Positions 1-5,525 of a stretch of 15,769 bases of DNA are shown one piece after another. Source of the DNA: Pullilachnospira_A gallistercoris. GTDB taxonomy: Bacteria > Bacillota > Clostridia > Lachnospirales > Lachnospiraceae. Within the stretch, counting starts at the first letter, position 1; each line of letters begins with the position of its first letter. The position numbers and the translations under genes were made by a program. The notes under the pieces are model-generated. The model was not told the origin of the DNA. It made no database searches and saw only the letters and a list, made by a program, of their open reading frames with translations. The DNA is taken from assembly GCA_018712125.1 (NCBI GenBank), contig DVHM01000116.1, positions 1 to 15,769 on the forward strand, read 5' to 3'.

Positions 1-1128
1 ACCGGGAACTGCCGGGTCACATTCCTGCGGGCGGGAAACGGGGAGAGATATCTGCGGATATCCGGCGGATTTTCCATAGGGGCGCAGACGCTTTCGCTGG
101 ACACGGTTCACGATATCTCTGAACTGTATGAAAACCGGGCCCGGCAGCAGAATGCTTACCGGTTCATTTTTCTTCTTACCATGCTGCTGTGTGCCGGACT
201 TGCCTACAGTATGGCGCTGATCCTGACCAGACCGCTGACCCGCCTCTCCCGGGGTGCCAGGGAGATTGCTGACGGCAATTTTTCCTTTCGCTCCGAGATC
301 CGTTCCGACGATGAAATCGGGCGGCTGTCACAGGATTTTGACCGCATGGCGGATCGGATAGAGGAAAATGTGCAGATGCTGGAAGAGTCGGTAAAGGCGC
401 AGGAGCGCTTTGTGAGCAGTTTTACCCATGAACTGAAGACGCCGATGACGTCGGTTATCGGATATGCGGATCTTCTCCGCAGCCAGGAGCTCTCGGAGGA
501 AGAGCGGTGTGACGCGGCCAATTATATTTTCATGGAGGGAAAGCGTCTGGAGCGTCTGTCCTTAAAGCTCATGGAGATCTATGTGGCAAAGGAAGGGAAC
601 ATCCGGCTGTCTCTTCAGGCCCCCGGCGCCATCGCCGAGGACGTCGCGGCCCATCTCCGCCCGATTTACCGGGACCGGAACATTTCCCTTGAAACCCGTT
701 GCGAGCGGGGGACATGCAGGCTGGAGCCGGATCTGTTTCGTTCCCTTCTGGTCAATCTGATCGACAACGCCGGAAAAGCCATCGGGGAGGAAGGGCACGG
801 GAGAGCCATCAGCGAAAAAGGACGCGGGGAAACCATCAGGGAGGAAGGGCATATTCTCGTGACGGTTCATATGACGGAAAATGGGTGCGTGCTCTTGGTT
901 GAGGACGATGGGCCTGGGATCCCTGAGGAGGCGAAAGTCCACCTGACGGAGGCTTTTTACCGGGTGGACAAATCCCGCTCCAGAAAGCAGGGCGGAGCGG
1001 GACTGGGGCTGACCCTGTGCGCGAACATCGCGGAACTTCACGGGGGAGCGCTGGGTTTTGAGAACCGTGAGGGCGGCGGAACAAGGGTGCGCGTGGAGCT
1101 GAGAGGAGGCCGTGATGAGAAAAGGTAG
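1..1128 (+). CDS. Sensor histidine kinase (HAMP, HisKA, HATPase), 5' end missing
   Basis: The reading frame is open from the first base, so the N-terminus lies outside the window. The visible part has the end of an extracytoplasmic sensor region, a membrane segment at about fragment residues 55-75 and a HAMP linker. The HisKA helix follows, with the phospho-accepting histidine in THELKTP (codon at 427-429). The ATP-binding domain shows the N-box asparagine (codon 766-768), DGPGIP (907-924) and a GGAGLGL lid motif (991-1011). Such kinases autophosphorylate on His and pass the phosphate to a response regulator, which is not visible here and is probably encoded just upstream. About 19 extra residues lie between the N-box and DxGxG compared with the other kinase in this window, made of 9-residue repeats (778-852). 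The gene overlaps the next gene by 14 bases. The signal sensed is unknown; VanY downstream suggests cell-wall stress. Confidence 0.95.
   Translation, partial: TGNCRVTFLRAGNGERYLRISGGFSIGAQTLSLDTVHDISELYENRARQQNAYRFIFLLTMLLCAGLAYSMALILTRPLTRLSRGAREIADGNFSFRSEIRSDDEIGRLSQDFDRMADRIEENVQMLEESVKAQERFVSSFTHELKTPMTSVIGYADLLRSQELSEEERCDAANYIFMEGKRLERLSLKLMEIYVAKEGNIRLSLQAPGAIAEDVAAHLRPIYRDRNISLETRCERGTCRLEPDLFRSLLVNLIDNAGKAIGEEGHGRAISEKGRGETIREEGHILVTVHMTENGCVLLVEDDGPGIPEEAKVHLTEAFYRVDKSRSRKQGGAGLGLTLCANIAELHGGALGFENREGGGTRVRVELRGGRDEKR
778..852 (+). repeat. In-frame 27-bp imperfect tandem repeat, about 2.8 copies, inside the kinase gene
   Basis: Units are 778-804, 805-831 and a partial one at 832-852. 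They encode AIGEEGHGR, AISEKGRGE and TIREEGH. The period is nine codons, so changes in copy number keep the frame. The repeat sits in the ATP-binding domain between the N-box and the DGPGIP motif. Confidence 0.8.
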
Positions 1129-1912
1129 AGTGGCCGCGTTGGCCGGGATTCTGGCGGCGGCCGTGGGGATGGGACTTTTTTTCCCGGATCTCGTGGTCAA
1201 TGTGGCGGATCAGAAAATGGAAGATCAGGAGGAACATTTTTCCGTGGACACAACCGCCTCTTTTGCCGACGGACGTCTGACGGATATGATGCGCCTCGCG
1301 ATGTCTTATGTGGATGAGATCTATCTGTACAGCGGAGTGGAACAGAGCGAGGGGGACGTCGCCTCGATCGCGGGAAATATTGCCGCAAAACTCTCGGAGG
1401 ATGGAATCCTTCCCCAGATGACGTACGGCGATGCGGAGACGGAAGCCTTCGTGGCGGTGGGGGAGGAGCAGGAGATGGGCGTTATGTGGCGTTGCCGCTT
1501 TTTTGACCAGCAGGCGTCGGGGATTCTGGAAATGCTCATCGATGACCGCAGCGGGAAACTGCTCTTTTTCTATTACCAGAGGCCCATGTCTGACGAGGAT
1601 CCGTTGTACGGGTACCGCGCCTACGGAGAGGCGCCGGATGCTGAGAAACTGCAGGGGGCGGCTCTGGAGGATTTGCGGAAGCAAAGTGACAATATGGAAA
1701 ATTTCTGCAGAGAATATTACGGGTTTACCCTTTCTGATGAGGAGTACTATGCCGATGATGCAGGGCAGGGGCGCGCGGAGATGGTGTTTTTGGATGCGGA
1801 GGGGAACCGGATCCCCCTGTGTTTGACCCGGGATCCTGATGGAACCATGTATACCTGGGGCTGGTCGACGTGGGAGACGGTGAGCGATGAAAACGCAGCG
1901 ATGGCGTTTTGA
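1115..1912 (+). CDS. Membrane-anchored hypothetical protein, co-transcribed with sensor kinase
   Basis: I do not recognise a family. The protein is 265 residues if read from ATG at 1115. That start is chosen because AGGAGG (1104-1109) stands five bases before it; an in-frame GTG at 1112 would be only two bases from the AGGAGG. The N-terminus has a short basic stretch (RKGR) and one hydrophobic segment at about residues 7-27, without a lipobox cysteine, so an uncleaved anchor or signal peptide facing outward is likely. The remainder is acidic and soluble-looking, rich in Asp, Glu and aromatic residues, with no catalytic motif that I can see. The start lies inside the end of the kinase gene, which points to translational coupling and a role tied to that kinase, for example as an accessory sensor or a regulated envelope protein. 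That role is inference. Confidence 0.85.
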   Translation: MRKGRVAALAGILAAAVGMGLFFPDLVVNVADQKMEDQEEHFSVDTTASFADGRLTDMMRLAMSYVDEIYLYSGVEQSEGDVASIAGNIAAKLSEDGILPQMTYGDAETEAFVAVGEEQEMGVMWRCRFFDQQASGILEMLIDDRSGKLLFFYYQRPMSDEDPLYGYRAYGEAPDAEKLQGAALEDLRKQSDNMENFCREYYGFTLSDEEYYADDAGQGRAEMVFLDAEGNRIPLCLTRDPDGTMYTWGWSTWETVSDENAAMAF

Positions 1913-1937
1913 TGCCGAAAATATGCTGTTTTGAGGG

Positions 1938-1978
1938 AGACCTCTGATAGGATGTTCACAAAAGAAAATGTGAGGTCT
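1938..1978 (+). repeat. Inverted repeats before the carboxypeptidase start
   Basis: AGACCTC (1938-1944) and GAGGTCT (1972-1978) are perfect reverse complements. A second smaller stem, TCACA (1956-1960) with TGTGA (1969-1973), shares two bases with the first, so the two cannot form fully together. The octamer TCTGATAG also occurs twice (1943-1950, 1976-1983), each copy one base before an in-frame ATG. No function can be assigned from this alone. Confidence 0.45.
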
Positions 1979-1984
1979 GATAGC

Positions 1985-2806
1985 ATGTCATACAGAGGAA
2001 ACCGAAAAACTAGGAGAAGGAGGAGGGCGAGGAGGATATGGATTCGCCTGCTTCTGACGAACCTGCTGTTGCTTTTTGCCCTCGCCCTTGCCCTTCGGGC
2101 GGGAGCTGTGCTCTCGCGTGGGGAAACTTTGAAGGGGGAAGGGGCAACAGAGGCAAACGGAACGAAAGAAGTAGATGGTCGTGGCGGCGGAACGCCGGGG
2201 ACAGTGACATCGGCTGCCGGGAAAAGCAAAAAGACAGAGCAGTGGAATCTGATTCTCGTGAATCCCTGGAACGAAGTGCCGGAGGACTATGAAGTGAAAC
2301 TGACCCGTCTGAAAAACGGACAGGCCGTGGATTCCCGGTGTTATCCGATGCTGCAGCAGATGATGGACGACTGCCGGGCGGACGGACTGAACCCTTATAT
2401 CTGCGCCTCCTACCGGACCATGAAAAAACAGAAAGCCCTGTTCGCGGACAAGGTCAAGCGCGTCCTTCTGGAAGGGTGCCCGAAGGATGAGGCTGAGGAT
2501 GAGGCGGCAAAGACTGTGGCGAGGCCCGGAACCAGCGAACATCAGCTGGGCCTGGCGCTGGATATCGTGGATGCCGACGATCCGCAGCTGGAAACCTGGC
2601 AGGAGGATACGCCCGTGCAGCAGTGGCTCATGAAAAACAGCTGGAAATATGGATTTGTCCTCCGCTATCCGCCCGAGAAGAGCAGCATTACCGGCATCAT
2701 ATACGAGCCCTGGCATTACCGGTACGTGGGCAGACAGGCGGCGGAGGAGATGCATAACAAGGGACTCTGTCTGGAGGAATATTTGAAGGAGAGAGAGGAA
2801 GGTTGA
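1985..2806 (+). CDS. VanY-like D-alanyl-D-alanine carboxypeptidase (peptidase M15B), membrane-anchored
   Basis: This enzyme family removes the terminal D-alanine from peptidoglycan stem peptides outside the membrane. The N-terminus is strongly basic (KTRRRRRARR), followed by one hydrophobic segment at about residues 20-37 and a low-complexity linker, so the catalytic domain should face outward. Zinc ligands are visible as SEHQLGLALD (H186, D193) and EPWHYR (E241, H244), the M15B pattern SxHxxGxAxD plus ExxH. ATG 1985 is preferred because it puts the basic patch at the N-terminus. ATG 1952, eleven codons upstream, is possible; both have poor ribosome binding sites (GAGGGAGA about 12 bases from 1952, GTGAGG about 9 bases from 1985). 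The gene follows the hypothetical protein by 72 bases with no terminator between, so it is probably in the same operon as the upstream kinase. Family is secure; substrate and physiological role are inferred. Confidence 0.9.
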   Translation: MSYRGNRKTRRRRRARRIWIRLLLTNLLLLFALALALRAGAVLSRGETLKGEGATEANGTKEVDGRGGGTPGTVTSAAGKSKKTEQWNLILVNPWNEVPEDYEVKLTRLKNGQAVDSRCYPMLQQMMDDCRADGLNPYICASYRTMKKQKALFADKVKRVLLEGCPKDEAEDEAAKTVARPGTSEHQLGLALDIVDADDPQLETWQEDTPVQQWLMKNSWKYGFVLRYPPEKSSITGIIYEPWHYRYVGRQAAEEMHNKGLCLEEYLKEREEG

Positions 2807-2831
2807 AAAATGGGCGGCCCTCCACTAAAAT
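2803..2831 (+). promoter_or_regulatory. Predicted sigma-A promoter for the response regulator-kinase pair
   Basis: TTGAAA (2803-2808) and TAAAAT (2826-2831) are separated by 17 bases, each one mismatch from consensus. The -35 element overlaps the VanY stop codon. The predicted start near 2838 gives a leader of about 17 bases with GGGAGG (2841-2846) before the ATG. Confidence 0.6.
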
Positions 2832-2854
2832 AGAGTAAACGGGAGGACCTTTCC

Positions 2855-3523
2855 ATGACATACAGAATCTTGATTGTTGAGGACGATAACACCATACGGG
2901 AGCAGCTGAAAAATCTTTTGACCGGGAACGGCTATATGGCCGCGGCGGTGGAAGATTTTTCCGATGTGATTGGACAGGTAAAGGATTTTTCGCCCCACCT
3001 CGTGCTGCTGGACATCCGGCTGCCGGGGGAGGACGGATTTGCGCTGTGTTCCAGAATCCGGGCTTTTTCCGATCTTCCCATCATCTTTGTTACCAGCAGC
3101 AATACGGATATGGACGAGCTGAACAGTATCATGTTGGGCGGAGATGCATTTATCACAAAACCATACAATACGGCGATTCTTCTGGCAAAGATCGCCTCCC
3201 TCCTGAAGCGGGCTTACGGAAGCGGGCAAAAGGAGATATTGACCTGGCAAGGGGCCGAGCTGCACCTGGAGAGCAGCATGATTACTTACGGAGAGCGGCA
3301 GGCGGAACTGACGAAAAACGAGGTCAAAATTCTTTACTATCTCTTCAGACACGCCGGAACCATCTGCCCGCGAAACGATATCGTGGATTTCCTCTGGGAC
3401 AATCAGCTCTATGTGGACGACAACGCCCTGAGCGTCAATATCACGCGCATCCGGGAAAAGTTGTCCGCCATCGGCCTTAAGGATTTTATCCGGACAAAAC
3501 ACAGACAGGGGTACACCATATGA
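2855..3523 (+). CDS. bceR-like: OmpR/PhoB-family response regulator, BceR-like
   Basis: The protein has 222 residues, a normal length for the family. The receiver domain (1-118) has the acidic pocket D10/D11, phospho-acceptor D53 in LLDIRLPG, T80 and K102 with the following proline. The C-terminal winged helix (about 128-222) carries the typical LTKNEVKILYYL start and the RIREKL and HRQGYTI signature. GGGAGG stands eight bases before the ATG. The stop codon overlaps the start of the next gene in ATGA, so regulator and kinase are translationally coupled. The partner is an intramembrane-sensing kinase and the next operon is a BceAB-type transporter, so this regulator most likely activates that transporter through the inverted repeat at 4584-4603. 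Family is secure; BceR-type assignment rests on context and the operator. Confidence 0.93.
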   Translation: MTYRILIVEDDNTIREQLKNLLTGNGYMAAAVEDFSDVIGQVKDFSPHLVLLDIRLPGEDGFALCSRIRAFSDLPIIFVTSSNTDMDELNSIMLGGDAFITKPYNTAILLAKIASLLKRAYGSGQKEILTWQGAELHLESSMITYGERQAELTKNEVKILYYLFRHAGTICPRNDIVDFLWDNQLYVDDNALSVNITRIREKLSAIGLKDFIRTKHRQGYTI

Positions 3524-4542
3524 GCGGAAAAGTTTATCTGAAAAACCGCCTTCCGGCGATTCTGGTCAACCTGCTGGGGATGACGGCTCTGGCGCTGTTT
3601 CTCATGGCGGGAGGGACCGGACTCTCCGGTATCGTTTTGATATTGACCGTGTGGCTGCTGGTGTTGGCCGGATATCTCACAGTCAGCTATGTGGCGCAGA
3701 AGCGGTATCTGGATCATCTGCTGGAGATGACGCGGAATCTGAAGGAGCGTTACCTGATCCCGGAGATCATGGAGGAACCTCTGCTGGCTGATCAGCAGGT
3801 TTTCTACCGGATCATGAAAATGGCGGAGAAGTCGATGCTGGAGGAGATCGAAGCCGTGCAGCGGGAGCGGAAAGAGTACCGGGAGTATATCGAGCAGTGG
3901 ATTCACGAGGTCAAGACGCCGATCACAGCCATCCGGCTGCTCTGCGAAAATCATCGCTCCGATACCTCCAGGGAACTTCTGGCGGAGCTGGAACATATCA
4001 ACCGTTATACGGAACAGGCTCTCTATTATGCCCGCAGCGAGGAGACCCAGCGGGATTATCTGATTCGGGAGACGTCTCTTGGGGATGTCATCCACGGGGC
4101 GGTGGCGGATAATAAGTATCTTCTGCGCCGTCATCAGGTAAAGGTGGAAGTGGAGGACGCAGGGATTTGCGCCTACACGGACGACAAATGGCTGCGCTTC
4201 CTTCTGGACCAGCTTATCAGCAACGCGGTCAAATACCGCGGCTCAGAGCCGAAGCTGCGCTTTGTCGCGGGAGAGCGGCAGGGGCGGGTATTTCTCGCGG
4301 TGGAGGACAACGGGATCGGAATCCCGGAGAGCGATCTGCCCCGTATTTTTGACAAGGGATTTACCGGGACAAACGGTCGGCTCCAGAAGAGCTCTACCGG
4401 TATTGGCCTCTACCTCTGCCGAAAGCTCTGCGACAAGCTGGGGATCGGTCTTACAGGGGAGTCCGGCGGGAGGGGGAAAGGCACGAGAATGGAACTTACC
4501 TTCCCGGTCGATGATTTTATTGCGGAAGTGCAGGAGAAGTAA
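3520..4542 (+). CDS. bceS-like: Intramembrane-sensing histidine kinase, BceS-like
   Basis: This 340-residue kinase has two closely spaced membrane helices at about residues 11-31 and 35-58 with only a few residues outside between them, and no extracellular sensor or HAMP domain. That is the layout of BceS-type kinases, which do not bind the antibiotic themselves but read the state of a BceAB transporter. The phospho-accepting residue is H129 in QWIHEVKTPITA. The ATP-binding domain shows the N-box (SNAVKY), DNGIGIP and the STGIGLYL lid. The start overlaps the regulator's stop by four bases. The stop codon lies in the loop of a terminator hairpin, which ends this two-gene operon. The transporter genes follow 203 bases later. 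Confidence 0.93.
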   Translation: MSGKVYLKNRLPAILVNLLGMTALALFLMAGGTGLSGIVLILTVWLLVLAGYLTVSYVAQKRYLDHLLEMTRNLKERYLIPEIMEEPLLADQQVFYRIMKMAEKSMLEEIEAVQRERKEYREYIEQWIHEVKTPITAIRLLCENHRSDTSRELLAELEHINRYTEQALYYARSEETQRDYLIRETSLGDVIHGAVADNKYLLRRHQVKVEVEDAGICAYTDDKWLRFLLDQLISNAVKYRGSEPKLRFVAGERQGRVFLAVEDNGIGIPESDLPRIFDKGFTGTNGRLQKSSTGIGLYLCRKLCDKLGIGLTGESGGRGKGTRMELTFPVDDFIAEVQEK

Positions 4543-4556
4543 TCCTGCGCTTTTTT
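4528..4556 (+). terminator. Rho-independent terminator overlapping the kinase stop codon
   Basis: GTGCAGGA (4528-4535) pairs with TCCTGCGC (4543-4550), eight pairs including one G-T. The seven-base loop contains the TAA stop codon. Six T bases follow directly (4551-4556). Confidence 0.8.
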
Positions 4557-4562
4557 GATTTC

Positions 4563-4588
4563 ACAGGAAACTGCGTTCCTGTTTTCTT
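4563..4588 (+). terminator. Second, weaker terminator in tandem
   Basis: ACAGGAA (4563-4569) pairs with TTCCTGT (4576-4582) over a six-base loop and is followed by TTTCTT. The stem is AT-richer than the first one, so it is probably a backup. Its T-tract runs into the left arm of the inverted repeat at 4584. Confidence 0.5.
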
Positions 4589-4603
4589 ACAGAACTGTAA
4601 GAA
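4584..4603 (+). promoter_or_regulatory. Putative BceR operator, perfect inverted repeat
   Basis: TTCTTACA and TGTAAGAA form eight-base perfect arms around four bases (GAAC). The core TTACA-N4-TGTAA agrees with the TNACA-N4-TGTAA form that I recall for BceR-type regulators in Firmicutes. It lies before the transporter operon and about 42 bases upstream of the best -10 candidate, a suitable place for an activator. Confidence 0.7.
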
Positions 4604-4644
4604 CTTCGTAAGGAAATTCGATACAAAAAGAAATGGACTTTCCC

Positions 4645-4650
4645 TACAAT
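4645..4650 (+). promoter_or_regulatory. Candidate -10 element for the transporter operon
   Basis: TACAAT is one mismatch from consensus. The bases 17 upstream (TACAAA) are a poor -35, as expected for a promoter that needs an activator. No other convincing -10 was seen between the operator and the start codon. Confidence 0.4.
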
Positions 4651-4745
4651 GATAGTGTACTCTTCCACGACGGGGGCAGTGTCGGTGTACAAGGGACAAC
4701 GCGTCTTCGCCGGGGGAGGGTAAGAGAACGCATGGAGGTGGGTAT

Positions 4746-5525
4746 ATGAGTACCATTTTGAAGCTGGAGCATATCCAGAAGTATTATGGCAGTGAGGGCA
4801 ATCTCACGAAGGCCATAAAGGACATCAGTTTCTCCGTGGAGGAGGGAGAGTTTCTTGGAATTATGGGGGCCTCCGGTTCCGGAAAGACGACGCTGCTCAA
4901 CTGTATCTCCACCATTGATACGGTAAGCGCCGGCCATATTTATCTGAGGGGAACGGACGTGACGGAGATCCCGCCAAAGGATCTGGCGCGGTTTCGCAGG
5001 GAAAACCTGGGCTTCGTCTTTCAGGATTTTAACCTGCTGGACACGTTGACGATCTCGGAAAATATTGCTCTGGCCCTGGTCATCAACCAGGCCCCGGCGG
5101 CACAGGTGGAGCCGAGAATTGCGGAGATGGCGGAGAGGCTGAACATCGGGGACATCCTGGATAAGTACCCCTATCAGGTATCGGGTGGACAAAAACAGCG
5201 CTGTGCCTGCGCCAGAGCCCTTGTCAACCGGCCGGGATTTCTCCTGGCGGATGAGCCCACGGGAGCGCTGGACAGCCATTCGGCACAGATGCTGCTGAAT
5301 ACGATGCAGAGCATCAACAGGCAGATGGGATCGACGATTCTGATGGTAACCCACGATGCTTTTACCGCCAGCTACGCCGGGCGCATTCTGTTTCTTCGGG
5401 ACGGGGAAATTTTTACGGAGCTGGTAAGAGGCGATGATGGCAGGAGCGCATTTTTTGAAAAGATCCTGCATGTTCTCACTATGATCGGAGGTGGACAGAG
5501 CCATGTATGCAAAGCTGATTTTTAG
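4746..5525 (+). CDS. bceA-like: ABC transporter ATP-binding protein, BceA-like
   Basis: The 259-residue protein is the ATPase of a MacB/BceA-type transporter. Visible motifs are Walker A GASGSGKTT (41-49), the Q-loop (FVFQDFNLLD), signature VSGGQKQR (from 145), Walker B FLLADEP (165-171) and the switch histidine in MVTHDA. GGAGG stands seven bases before the ATG. The C-terminal tail overlaps the permease gene by 23 bases. With the permease it should act at the cytoplasmic membrane to remove cell-wall-targeting peptide antibiotics from their lipid targets and to signal to the kinase encoded upstream. The family function is known from Bacillus subtilis BceAB; the actual substrate here cannot be read from sequence. 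Confidence 0.93.
   Translation: MSTILKLEHIQKYYGSEGNLTKAIKDISFSVEEGEFLGIMGASGSGKTTLLNCISTIDTVSAGHIYLRGTDVTEIPPKDLARFRRENLGFVFQDFNLLDTLTISENIALALVINQAPAAQVEPRIAEMAERLNIGDILDKYPYQVSGGQKQRCACARALVNRPGFLLADEPTGALDSHSAQMLLNTMQSINRQMGSTILMVTHDAFTASYAGRILFLRDGEIFTELVRGDDGRSAFFEKILHVLTMIGGGQSHVCKADF

Noticed and set aside
836..1684. A 282-codon minus-strand frame across the first kinase and the hypothetical protein
   Set aside because: It spans two coupled plus-strand genes with clear start sites and shows shadow-like composition.
4656..4740. A structured leader before the BceA-like gene
   Set aside because: I looked for stems in the GC-rich leader and found only short, competing pairings without a clear switch.
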